64,000 nt of DNA from Candidatus Fukatsuia endosymbiont of Tuberolachnus salignus (GCF_964030845.1 NZ_OZ034983.1:620001-684000), one strand, 5' to 3'. Positions 27,331 through 35,634 are shown, numbered from the stretch's first letter. Notes: generated by a model not told the origin, from the sequence alone. Numbers and translations are program-made.

Positions 27331-29199
27331 ATGAGCTATCAGGTTCTTGCCCGTAAGTGGCGCCCACAAACCTTTGATGCGGTGGTAGGTCAGCAACACG
27401 TGCTGACGGCATTGGCTAATGGCCTTTCGTTAGGGCGTATTCACCACGCCTACCTTTTATCCGGCACGCGTGGCGTTGGAAAAACGTCGATTGCCCGCTT
27501 GTTGGCGAAGGGGCTTAACTGTGAGCAAGCAATCACCTCGACTCCTTGTGGACAATGCACTCATTGCCAGGAAATAGAGCAAGGACGTTTTGTCGATTTG
27601 ATCGAAATTGATGCCGCTTCACGTACTAAAGTGGAAGACACTCGTGAACTATTGGATAATGTACAATATGTGCCGGCGCGTGGTCGTTTTAAAGTTTATC
27701 TGATCGATGAAGTTCATATGCTCTCTCGTCACAGCTTCAACGCACTGTTGAAAACGCTAGAAGAGCCCCCCGCTCATGTAAAATTTGTTCTTGCCACGAC
27801 TGATGCACAAAAATTGCCGGTCACTGTCCTTTCACGTTGTCTGCAATTTCATCTGAAAGCGTTAAATGTGCAACAAATCTGTACTCAGTTGGAAAAAATC
27901 TTACAGGCCGAAGGAATTATCAGTGATCCTCACGCTCTGCAGTTATTAGCTAAAGCAGCGAACGGTAGTATGCGCGACGCACTGAGCCTGACCGATCAAG
28001 CCATTGCCATCGGACAAGGCAAAGTGACTACGGCTCCCGTCAACCAAATGCTTGGCACGCTGGATGGTGCACAGCCATTAGCCATTATTGAAGCACTGGT
28101 TAGCGCTGATGGCGTACAATTAATGGCTCAGGTAGAACAAGTGGCATCACGGGGTGTCGACTGGGAAAACCTCCTTATTGAGGCGTTAACGTTATTACAT
28201 CGTATTGCTATGATGCAATTATTGCCTACACCCTTCGATAGTCCGCTAAATGATCAGGATACGCTAACAGAACAACGTTTACACGAACTGGCAAAAATAC
28301 TGCCTCCAACTGATATTCAGCTTTACTACCAAACGCTACTTATCGGGCGCAAAGAACTGTCTTATGCCCCAGATAGACGTATGGGGGTAGAAATGACTTT
28401 ACTGCGTGCATTGGCATTTCATCCACAAACACCTATCTCGGAACCTCAGGTGCGACCGTTGAACACGCCACAAAAAAATATTACTGTTACTCCACCACTT
28501 GTTAGCTCTACGATTAATGATATAGATAGCACTAACAACGAAACCCGATCTACTCCCTCTACTATCACGGTTCAGTTGTTGCAGGCACAAACACAGTTAT
28601 TCCAGCAAAAAAAAGATCTATCGACTAAGAAAAAACCATCCGCTGAAAAAAGCCTACCAGTTGAAAAAAACAGGACAGATACAAAAAAGGCTTATCACTG
28701 GCAGGCGAAAACGCAGCCGATTGCCGTAAAAGCGGTGACGATACTACAAACTTTACGTAACGCATTACAAAATAAAGAAAACCCTGAACTAATGGAAAAA
28801 TTGACGCAAGAAGCCATTATTCGCGATCCCTGGGCTAAGGAGCTAGATAAGCTAACTATGCCTAAAATGGTACAGCAGCTAGCACTAAACACGTTTAAAC
28901 AACAAATTGCGCCTGAGAATATTTGCCTCCACTTACGCTCTGCACAACGCCATTTGAACTCCTTGTCGACACAAAAAACCTTAGCCGATGCGCTGAGCGC
29001 TTTGTACGGTAAACAGGTTGAACTCGAGGTGGTTGAAGATGATAATACGGCACAACTCACTCCGTCAGAATGGCGCCAAGCCATTTACGCAGAAAAACTG
29101 GCGCAGGCGCGTCAATCGATTGTGGCGGATAACAACATCCAAACGCTACGTCGTTTTTTTGATGCTGATCTGGATGAAGAAAGTATCACACCAATCTAA
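27331..29199 (+). CDS. dnaX: DNA polymerase III subunits tau and gamma
   Basis: Clamp-loader ATPase. ATG 27331 (MSYQVLARKWRPQTFDAVVGQ) gives tau of 622 residues (E. coli 643). Walker A GTRGVGKTS (about 45-53), the zinc Cys set (CEQAITSTPCGQCTHC), Walker B IDEVHMLS and sensor SRCLQF are present. Domain IV-V follows (YHWQAK... RDPWAKELDKL). A run of eight A at codons 426-428 allows a -1 shift to a stop four codons later, giving a gamma of 432 residues. The gene starts the conserved dnaX-ybaB-recR unit; apt is absent upstream. Confidence 0.97.
   Translation: MSYQVLARKWRPQTFDAVVGQQHVLTALANGLSLGRIHHAYLLSGTRGVGKTSIARLLAKGLNCEQAITSTPCGQCTHCQEIEQGRFVDLIEIDAASRTKVEDTRELLDNVQYVPARGRFKVYLIDEVHMLSRHSFNALLKTLEEPPAHVKFVLATTDAQKLPVTVLSRCLQFHLKALNVQQICTQLEKILQAEGIISDPHALQLLAKAANGSMRDALSLTDQAIAIGQGKVTTAPVNQMLGTLDGAQPLAIIEALVSADGVQLMAQVEQVASRGVDWENLLIEALTLLHRIAMMQLLPTPFDSPLNDQDTLTEQRLHELAKILPPTDIQLYYQTLLIGRKELSYAPDRRMGVEMTLLRALAFHPQTPISEPQVRPLNTPQKNITVTPPLVSSTINDIDSTNNETRSTPSTITVQLLQAQTQLFQQKKDLSTKKKPSAEKSLPVEKNRTDTKKAYHWQAKTQPIAVKAVTILQTLRNALQNKENPELMEKLTQEAIIRDPWAKELDKLTMPKMVQQLALNTFKQQIAPENICLHLRSAQRHLNSLSTQKTLADALSALYGKQVELEVVEDDNTAQLTPSEWRQAIYAEKLAQARQSIVADNNIQTLRRFFDADLDEESITPI
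28607..28628 (+). promoter_or_regulatory. Programmed -1 frameshift site in dnaX
   Basis: The zero-frame codons CAA AAA AAA GAT contain A_AAA_AAA. A -1 slip reads AGA TCT ATC GAC TAA, ending at 28628. The resulting 432-residue product is nearly the size of E. coli gamma (431). The position matches the E. coli slippery site although the heptamer is A AAA AAA rather than A AAA AAG. A second A_AAA_AAG heptamer in zero frame lies at 28683-28689 but its -1 stop is 23 codons away. Confidence 0.7.
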
Positions 29200-29285
29200 T
29201 TATTCAGCTAATGTTACAAAGTACCCTTTTAACTCCCGCGATCAATACATGATACAGCACCGCGGCCTGACGACGAGAAATCACT

Positions 29286-29597
29286 ATGTTAAATATCCTG
29301 GAACAAGCCCAGAAAATGCAAGACCGTATGCAAAAAGTGCAAGAAACATTCGCCGAATTAGAAGTAATCGGTGAGTCAGGAGCAGGTTTAATAAAAGTGA
29401 CTCTAAGTGGAACCTACAATTGTAAGCGAGTTGAAATTGATCCCAGCCTGATGAATGATGGTCAACAAATGTTAGAAGAATTGACTGCAGCCGCGTATAA
29501 CGATGCAGTGAAGCGTCTTACGGCACTACAAAAAAAGAAAATGGCATCTGTGGTCAACGAAATACCATTACCCCCAGGCATGCAGATACCATTCTGA
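29286..29597 (+). CDS. ybaB: Nucleoid-associated protein YbaB/EbfC
   Basis: A 103-residue DNA-binding dimer. Conserved core: QAQKMQDRMQKVQE, GESGAGLIKVTLSG, VEIDPSLM and LPPGMQIPF. The N-terminus lacks about six residues of the usual FGKGGLGNLMKQ start. Its stop codon overlaps the recR ATG by one base (29597), so the two are translationally coupled. Confidence 0.94.
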   Translation: MLNILEQAQKMQDRMQKVQETFAELEVIGESGAGLIKVTLSGTYNCKRVEIDPSLMNDGQQMLEELTAAAYNDAVKRLTALQKKKMASVVNEIPLPPGMQIPF

Positions 29598-30202
29598 TGT
29601 CAACCCCTCTTTTACTTGGATCCTTGATGGAAGCATTACGCTGTTTACCTGGTGTCGGCTTGAAATCAGCGCAACGGATGGCTTTCCATTTATTACAACG
29701 GGATCGTAGTGGTGGTATGCGATTAGCGCAATCGCTGACACAGGCGATGTCTAACATTGGCCATTGTGTCAGTTGCCGTACTTTTACCGAGGAAAAGAGT
29801 TGTACTGTTTGTGTTAATCCGTATCGACAGAAAAATGGTCAAATCTGTGTGGTTGAAAGCCCAGCGGATGTCCATGCTATCGAGCAAACCGGTCAATTTT
29901 CTGGTCGTTATTTTGTGCTAATGGGGCGTTTGTCTCCGTTGGATGGCATCGGTCCCACTGATATTGGTTTGGATTTATTAGCAAGTCGCCTGGCAAGTGA
30001 GACTTTCAGTGAGGTGATCCTGGCGACAAACCCTACGGTTGAAGGGGATGCCACGGCACGGTATATCGGTGGAATCTGTCAGCAATATCGGGTTCCAGCT
30101 AGCCGAATTGCTCATGGTGTACCCGTTGGTGGTGAACTGGAAATGGTTGATGGCACCACTTTATCGCATTCATTGATTGGGCGACAGAGGCTAATATACT
30201 GA
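29597..30202 (+). CDS. recR: Recombination mediator RecR
   Basis: Acts with RecF and RecO to load RecA at gaps. 201 residues as in E. coli. It has a helix-hairpin-helix (LPGVGLKSAQRMAFHLL), a C4 zinc finger (CVSCRTFTEEKSCTVC) and a Toprim domain (VVESPADVHAIEQT; ATNPTVEGDATARYI). Complete. Confidence 0.96.
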   Translation: MSTPLLLGSLMEALRCLPGVGLKSAQRMAFHLLQRDRSGGMRLAQSLTQAMSNIGHCVSCRTFTEEKSCTVCVNPYRQKNGQICVVESPADVHAIEQTGQFSGRYFVLMGRLSPLDGIGPTDIGLDLLASRLASETFSEVILATNPTVEGDATARYIGGICQQYRVPASRIAHGVPVGGELEMVDGTTLSHSLIGRQRLIY

Positions 30203-30212
30203 CATCATTCTT

Positions 30213-30380
30213 AGAACCTGTTCGAAATCTCTTGTGCTCGCCGTATTTTGGTCAAGTCATTCGTCAAAAACGTGCTCAAAATACTCATTTATTTCCTTTT
30301 GTATACAAAGAGTAAACTGTGCTTTTTCACCCATTTTTTCCTTGTCTGAGCGGTCGTTCAAGAAAATTTGGATAGGTTCT
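30213..30380. repeat. Family A MITE-like element, complete copy
   Basis: 168 bases, with left end AGAACCTGTTCGAAATCT and right end GATAGGTTCT. TTA directly abuts both GAACC and GGTTC, so the target duplication is probably TTA. The recR-htpG gap (338 bases) otherwise holds the htpG promoter. Confidence 0.8.
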
Positions 30381-30469
30381 TAATGGTCATAGATGACTCG
30401 TTCATTGATTGACTTGCGAATAATTCATTGACCATCGTCTCTTTTTGCTGATTTTTCGATTTTCTCACT

Positions 30470-30497
30470 TGAAACCCTTCATTGTTACCCCCATTTA
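30470..30497 (+). promoter_or_regulatory. Sigma-32 type promoter of htpG
   Basis: CTTGAAA at 30470-30476 and CCCCATTTA at 30489-30497, separated by about 13 bases from CTTGAA to CCCCAT, match the heat-shock consensus CTTGAA/CCCCATNTA. It lies about 45 bases upstream of the htpG start. Confidence 0.75.
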
Positions 30498-30540
30498 GTT
30501 GACACTGCTTTATTTACCAGCCTTGGATTGAGGTAATTTA

Positions 30541-32532
30541 ATGAATATGAAAAATCAAGAAACTCGTGGATTTCAATCTGAAGTCAAACAATTGCTCCAT
30601 TTGATGATCCACTCGCTTTATTCCAATAAAGAAATATTTTTGCGTGAACTGATTTCAAACGCTTCGGATGCCGCTGATAAACTGCGTTTTCGTGCACTTT
30701 CGATGCCTGAACTCTATGCCGGCGATGCTGTATTGCGAGTTCGTGTCTCGGTTGATAAAGAAAAACGCACGTTGACCCTAAGCGATAACGGCATTGGTAT
30801 GAGTTATGATGAAGTGATTGATAATTTGGGAACCATTGCTAAATCGGGCACCAAAAATTTCCTTGCGTCTCTGGGGTCAGATCAAGCCAAAGACAGTCAG
30901 TTAATTGGTCAATTTGGCGTTGGCTTTTATTCTGCTTTTATCGTAGCAGATAAAGTCACTGTTCGTACCCGTGCTGCTGGTGAGCCAACCGATGCCGGCG
31001 TATTTTGGGAATCTGCCGGAGAGGGTGATTATACTATCGCCACCATCCCCAAAGAAGATCGCGGTACTGAAATTACACTGCATCTACGTGAAGGTGAAGA
31101 TGAATATCTCGACAACTGGAAAATACGCTCAGTCATCAAAAAGTATTCCGACCATATCGAGTTACCGGTAGAAATCGAAAATAAAACAAAAGTAGAACCC
31201 GCGGTAGAAACCAAAAAAGATGAAAACGTAGATGCAGATAACGAATCTGTTGTCGACGCTGAAGCGAGTGATGATACCGCTCAAGATCCTCCAGTGCCTA
31301 ATGAAACAGAGGAAACGGTCACCTGGGAACCGATTAACAAAGCCAAGGCACTATGGCTCCGTAGTAAAAGTGAAATTAAGGACGAGGAGCACAAAGAATT
31401 TTACAAGCATATCTCTCACGATTTTAACGATCCATTAGTTTGGAGCCACAACCGTGTGGAAGGTAAGCAAGACTATACCAGCTTACTGTATATCCCTAAA
31501 CAAGCACCTTGGGATTTGTGGAACCGTGAACACAAACACGGGTTAAAGCTTTATGTGCAGCGGGTATTCATTATGGACGAAGCAGAACAGTTCCTGCCTA
31601 ACTATCTGCGCTTTACTCGTGGTTTAGTTGATTCGAATGATCTACCGCTCAATGTATCACGCGAACTTTTGCAAGATACCAAAATTACTCAAAATTTGCG
31701 GAGCGCATTAACAAAACGTGTGTTGAAAATGTTGACAGATCTGGCCGAAAAAGACAGCGAAAAATATCAGCAGTTCTGGCAACAATTTGGTCTGGTCTTA
31801 AAAGAGGGACCAGCCGAAGATCATGCTAATAAAGAAAGCATGACTAAACTATTACGCTTTGCTTCAACACATAATGACAGCTCAGAACAAACCATTTCTC
31901 TGGAGGATTATAAAGGACGAATGACAGCGGAGCAGGATAAAATTTACTTTATCACTGCTGATAGCTACACCGCGGCGAATAGCAGTCCACACCTGGAATT
32001 ATTCCGCAAGAAAGGGGTTGAAGTGCTACTATTATCCGATCGTATCGATGAATGGATGATGAGCCATCTAACTGAATTTGAAGGTAAAGCATTCCAATCA
32101 GTGAGTCAGGTTGACGATTCGTTAAAAAAGCTGGCTGATGAAGAAACCCCTGAACAACAAGCAGCAGAAAAGGCGTTGGCGCCTTGTATCGAAAGAGTAA
32201 AAACACTGTTAGGCGACAGGGTAAAAGATGTACGATTAACACATCGTTTAACAGGGACGCCGGCTATCGTCACCACGGATAGCAATGAAATGGGCACTCA
32301 GATGGCGAAATTATTTACTGCTGCCGGCCAAAAAGCGCCGGAAGTAAAATATATTCTCGAGCTAAATCCAGAGCATGAATTAGTTAAACGTGTTGCTAAA
32401 ACTGAGGATGAGAGTCAATTTGCAGAGTGGGTCGAGCTATTTTTTGAGCAGGCGTTACTGACTGAACGAGGTACGTTAGACAATCCTAGCCAATTTATGA
32501 ACCGCATGAATAAGCTACTATTGAGCGCGTAA
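30541..32532 (+). CDS. htpG: Hsp90 chaperone HtpG
   Basis: ATP-dependent cytosolic chaperone of 663 residues, about 39 longer than E. coli HtpG (624). The GHKL ATPase domain is intact: NASDAADKLRF, LSDNGIGM, GTIAKSGTKNF and GQFGVGFYSAF. The extra length is an acidic, low-complexity segment at residues about 215-256, between the N-terminal and middle domains. The middle and C-terminal domains (PLNVSRELLQD; ASTHNDSSEQT) align throughout. GAGG lies seven bases before the first ATG. Confidence 0.97.
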   Translation: MNMKNQETRGFQSEVKQLLHLMIHSLYSNKEIFLRELISNASDAADKLRFRALSMPELYAGDAVLRVRVSVDKEKRTLTLSDNGIGMSYDEVIDNLGTIAKSGTKNFLASLGSDQAKDSQLIGQFGVGFYSAFIVADKVTVRTRAAGEPTDAGVFWESAGEGDYTIATIPKEDRGTEITLHLREGEDEYLDNWKIRSVIKKYSDHIELPVEIENKTKVEPAVETKKDENVDADNESVVDAEASDDTAQDPPVPNETEETVTWEPINKAKALWLRSKSEIKDEEHKEFYKHISHDFNDPLVWSHNRVEGKQDYTSLLYIPKQAPWDLWNREHKHGLKLYVQRVFIMDEAEQFLPNYLRFTRGLVDSNDLPLNVSRELLQDTKITQNLRSALTKRVLKMLTDLAEKDSEKYQQFWQQFGLVLKEGPAEDHANKESMTKLLRFASTHNDSSEQTISLEDYKGRMTAEQDKIYFITADSYTAANSSPHLELFRKKGVEVLLLSDRIDEWMMSHLTEFEGKAFQSVSQVDDSLKKLADEETPEQQAAEKALAPCIERVKTLLGDRVKDVRLTHRLTGTPAIVTTDSNEMGTQMAKLFTAAGQKAPEVKYILELNPEHELVKRVAKTEDESQFAEWVELFFEQALLTERGTLDNPSQFMNRMNKLLLSA

Positions 32533-32557
32533 TTTTTCTTAATTGCCCCCCTAGCAA

Positions 32558-32593
32558 AAGCCGTGGTTGCCATTTATAAGTCTCCCACGGCTT
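32558..32593 (+). terminator. Terminator after htpG
   Basis: Long stem AAGCCGTGG/CCACGGCTT with an 18-base loop, followed by CTTC rather than a pure T-run. Confidence 0.6.
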
Positions 32594-32777
32594 CTTCGTC
32601 AAAAAACGAAAAAACAACAGATTTCTTACAAAACCTACTATTCATTTTTATCCATTTAGTTCGCTGAAAAATCCAAATGGCATGTTCTAAAAATCTCGTC
32701 TAGCACGGATCCCATTGCTTTACTGCCTTGAGCCACGCCCCTATGCGATGCTATAGTTGCATGCACATATAAAACAA

Positions 32778-32923
32778 TAGACTTCTTGCAAAATCTACCC
32801 TGTACTGCAAATTCTGTGTTACGTGGTTGTTCGCAATCTTCATGTTCTCGCATGTACCGTGCAGTTACTGCGCTCTAGGCGCCTTGACTTCACAGTACTC
32901 GCTGTGGTTTTGCAAGAAGTCTA
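32778..32923. repeat. Family B MITE-like element, complete copy
   Basis: 146 bases with perfect 16-base terminal inverted repeats TAGACTTCTTGCAAAA and TTTTGCAAGAAGTCTA, no coding capacity. It ends 35 bases before the adk ATG, so adk is transcribed through or from it. A degenerate second end (AGATTTCTTACAAAAC, about 32621) lies upstream. The 426-base htpG-adk gap holds nothing else besides the htpG terminator. Confidence 0.75.
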
Positions 32924-32958
32924 CTATACAAAACTACATAATTAAGGGAATTTACGCA

Positions 32959-33645
32959 ATGCGTATCATTCTGCTGGGCGCTCCGGGCGCTGGTAAAGGC
33001 ACTCAAGCTCAATTCATCATGAAGGAATACGGCATCGCACAAATTTCCACCGGTGACATGTTGCGAGCTGCCGTTAGGACGGCTTCTGAGTTGGGTCTAC
33101 AAGCAAAAAAAATCATGGACGAAGGCAAACTCGTCACTGACAAATTAGTTATCGCATTGGTTGAAGAACGCATCAAGCAAGATGATTGCCGTGATGGTTT
33201 TCTGCTTGACGGGTTTCCTCGAACTCTTCCTCAGGCAGATGCCATGAAAGCCGCGGGTATTAAGATAGATTATGTACTGGAATTTGCGGTGCCTGACAAA
33301 ATCATCATCGAACGCATCGCTGGCCGCCGTGTTCATGCCGCCTCGGGTCGTATTTATCATATAAAATTTAACCCACCTAAAATTAAAGACAGAGATGACA
33401 TCACTGGTGAGCAACTCAGTATTCGTAAAGATGACCAAGAGGAGACAGTACGTAAACGTCTGATTGAATATCACCAGCAAACTGAACCCTTGCTTTCCTA
33501 TTATCGTCAAGAAGCGAATGAAGGTAACACGCACTATTTTAAACTCGATGGTAATCGCGAAGTCAGTGAAATCAGCGCCGAATTAGCCACTATCCTTGGT
33601 GAATCATGCGATGATTTTTTATCTGTTTTGAGCAAATGTAAGTAA
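32959..33645 (+). CDS. adk: Adenylate kinase
   Basis: Interconverts AMP, ADP and ATP. ATG 32959 (MRIILLGAPGAGKGTQAQFIMKEYG) has AAGGGA upstream and gives 228 residues, 14 more than E. coli Adk. The longer open frame from 32827 runs into the family B element and is not coding. P-loop GAPGAGKGT, LLDGFPRT, the LID (GRRVHAASGRIYHIKFNPPK) and DDQEETVRKRL are conserved. The C-terminal extension after TILG (ESCDDFLSVLSKCK) is unusual and probably reflects loss of the normal stop. Confidence 0.97.
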   Translation: MRIILLGAPGAGKGTQAQFIMKEYGIAQISTGDMLRAAVRTASELGLQAKKIMDEGKLVTDKLVIALVEERIKQDDCRDGFLLDGFPRTLPQADAMKAAGIKIDYVLEFAVPDKIIIERIAGRRVHAASGRIYHIKFNPPKIKDRDDITGEQLSIRKDDQEETVRKRLIEYHQQTEPLLSYYRQEANEGNTHYFKLDGNREVSEISAELATILGESCDDFLSVLSKCK

Positions 33646-33792
33646 AGATTACAATCGGTAAAAGTTGCCACAAATAAAGGTTGTCGTAAGTAAAAATGAT
33701 AGTTATCATGCCCGCTCTGTTTAGCTTGTGGTCTGATTGGGTGGCTTGGTAAGCCATGTGTTGTATAATGAATAGTAAAGGAATTAGGCATA

Positions 33793-34755
33793 ATGCACAA
33801 TAAAGTTGGTGTACTAATGGTTAATTTAGGTACGCCTGATGCGCCTACTTCTCCTGCTGTCAAAAATTACCTGGCACAATTTCTCAGTGATCGCAGAGTC
33901 ATCGAGACCTCGCCTTTATTGTGGTGGCCGTTATTGCATGCAGTGATCCTGCCGTTTCGTGCATCCCGTCTTGCTAAACTTTATCAATCCATCTGGATGG
34001 AAGAAGGGTCGCCGTTGTTAGTTTATAGTCAGCGCCAACAAAAAGCCTTAGCGGCACGCCGCCTGCCAGATGTCTCTGTTGAGTTAGGCATGAGTTACGG
34101 TTCACCCTGTTTAGCTAAGGCGATTAAAAAACTGTTATCACAAAACCTGACTAAGCTCATTATCTTACCCCTTTATCCACAATATTCCGCTTCGACCAGT
34201 GCAGCCGTTTGGGATGCCGTAGCGGATATTTTAAAAAGATACCGCTGCTTGCCATCCATTCATTTTATCCGCGACTATGCCGAGCATCCAGCCTATATTG
34301 ATGCATTAAAACAAAGTGTTGAGCGCTCATTTAAAAAGCAGGGTCAGCCGGATAGGTTAATTGTTTCATTTCATGGTATTCCTAAACGTTATGCAAAACT
34401 GGGTGATGATTATCCTAAGCGCTGCGAAGACACCTACCGTGCGCTGCATACTGCTTTGGCGTTGCCAGAAAATAAGATGATCATGACGTATCAGTCACGC
34501 TTTGGCTGTCAGCCTTGGTTAACACCTTATACGGATAAAACATTAAAAAAATTACCCGTTCAGGGCGTGAAACATATCCAAGTCATATGCCCAGGTTTTG
34601 CAGCCGATTGTTTGGAAACCTTAGAAGAGATCAAGCAACAGAACCGTGAGATATTTCTAAAAGCGGGCGGGGAAAAATTCGAGTATATCCCGGCATTGAA
34701 TGACGCGCCGGCGCATATTGATTTATTAGAACAGTTAATTGTTGTGAATGCATAA
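33793..34755 (+). CDS. hemH: Ferrochelatase
   Basis: Inserts iron into protoporphyrin IX, the final step of haem synthesis. 320 residues as in E. coli. Conserved: KVGVLMVNLGTPDAPT, PLYPQYSASTSAAVWD, SFHGIPKRY (catalytic His) and CPGFAADCLETLEEI. AAGGAATTAGGCATA precedes the ATG. As in Yersinia, hemH is the left border of the O-antigen locus. Confidence 0.97.
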   Translation: MHNKVGVLMVNLGTPDAPTSPAVKNYLAQFLSDRRVIETSPLLWWPLLHAVILPFRASRLAKLYQSIWMEEGSPLLVYSQRQQKALAARRLPDVSVELGMSYGSPCLAKAIKKLLSQNLTKLIILPLYPQYSASTSAAVWDAVADILKRYRCLPSIHFIRDYAEHPAYIDALKQSVERSFKKQGQPDRLIVSFHGIPKRYAKLGDDYPKRCEDTYRALHTALALPENKMIMTYQSRFGCQPWLTPYTDKTLKKLPVQGVKHIQVICPGFAADCLETLEEIKQQNREIFLKAGGEKFEYIPALNDAPAHIDLLEQLIVVNA

Positions 34756-34880
34756 TAAAAAAATATTGAATGAGATGATTGACCACTGATTTTTTTATGA
34801 AAATCTTTGTATTGTCGTGGTGATCGTATAGCGAGCAAGCCAAACGTATCTTTATTACCACAAAAATAAAAATTTAGAGA

Positions 34881-34920
34881 GCGTATTGGCGGCTGTAAGT
34901 CAAGGGCGGTAGCGTGTCTG
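34881..34920 (+). promoter_or_regulatory. JUMPstart element with ops site
   Basis: A perfect ops core GGCGGTAGCGTG lies at 34905-34916 within a JUMPstart-like block (GGCGGCTGTAAGTCAAG just before it). The ops hairpin recruits RfaH to paused RNA polymerase and suppresses termination across long polysaccharide operons. It is 290 bases upstream of the first gene of the locus and on the same strand. No rfaH gene is in the window. Confidence 0.88.
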
Positions 34921-35021
34921 ATGCTCTAACACAGTGACTTAAAAACTAAATAAGCGGATATATACACATAACAAAAGCTCGTCGTGGTTTTTCTTGTGAA
35001 ATAAATAAGTTACACAGAGAT

Positions 35022-35147
35022 ATGGTTATAAATTTTGAAAAACTTAACAAAAAAATCGATAAATTCGGTGTACAGCTTACAGTGAGATTAGGTGGCATAT
35101 TAGTATTCGCTATCAGTATCATCACTGTGCTGCCAAAAATACTATAA
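35022..35147 (+). CDS. Possible 41-residue membrane protein
   Basis: A short frame missed by length filters: ATG 35022 to TAA 35147. It begins with a charged helix (NFEKLNKKIDKFG) and continues with a hydrophobic segment (LGGILVFAISIITVLPKIL, residues 23-41), a helix-plus-transmembrane layout common in small phage or plasmid proteins and in truncated larger genes. No strong ribosome site. It could be a fragment. It sits in the leader between ops and the first sure gene. Confidence 0.35.
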   Translation: MVINFEKLNKKIDKFGVQLTVRLGGILVFAISIITVLPKIL

Positions 35148-35202
35148 GTGATGCAATAATTTTCCCAAATCCATAAAACCACATTTGAGTACCGAGGAAA
35201 TG

Positions 35203-35634
35203 ATGGCGACTCGTTATGACAGCGATTTTCACGGTTGGACGCAAGAGCAAGCTAATTTGCTCCGCGCTAACAATCTGAATCAGTTAGACACGAAAAACCT
35301 CCTGGAGGAGATCGAATCAATGGGACGCAGTGAACGCAGGGAATTGCGCTCTAGGCTAGAAATTCTACTTGCTTACCTCCTAAAATGGCAATATCAACCG
35401 GAAAAAAGTGGGCGTAGTTGGCAATTAACGATAGAAGAACAACGCGCTAAAATAATGGAATGTCTCGACGACTCTCCGAGTCTAAAAAACAAGCTCAATG
35501 AACACCTTGAAAAAGCCTATGCTTCTGCGCGCCGATTAGCTGAAAATGAAACACAAATGAGTCAATCGATATTTCCTAAACACTGTCCTTGGACGTTTGA
35601 GCAGATCATTAGTAGTGAATTTTTTCCTGATTAA
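35203..35634 (+). CDS. DUF29 family protein
   Basis: 143 residues from ATG 35203, chosen because GAGG lies five bases upstream (35194); the open frame begins at a TTG at 35185. The DUF29 signature is clear: YDSDFHGWTQEQANLLRANNLNQLDTKNLLEEIESMG-type start, followed by LEILLAYLLKWQYQPEKSGRSWQLTIEEQR. The helical family is widespread in cyanobacteria and in mobile DNA; function unknown. It is unusual as the first gene of an O-antigen operon. Confidence 0.85.
   Translation: MATRYDSDFHGWTQEQANLLRANNLNQLDTKNLLEEIESMGRSERRELRSRLEILLAYLLKWQYQPEKSGRSWQLTIEEQRAKIMECLDDSPSLKNKLNEHLEKAYASARRLAENETQMSQSIFPKHCPWTFEQIISSEFFPD

Noticed and set aside
28683..28689. A_AAA_AAG heptamer as the dnaX frameshift site
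   Set aside because: It is in the correct phase, but the -1 stop is 23 codons downstream and the position is past the E. coli site; the A8 run at 28607 fits better.
32827..32958. 44-residue N-terminal extension of Adk
   Set aside because: Encoded by the family B element; the conserved start and ribosome site are at 32959.
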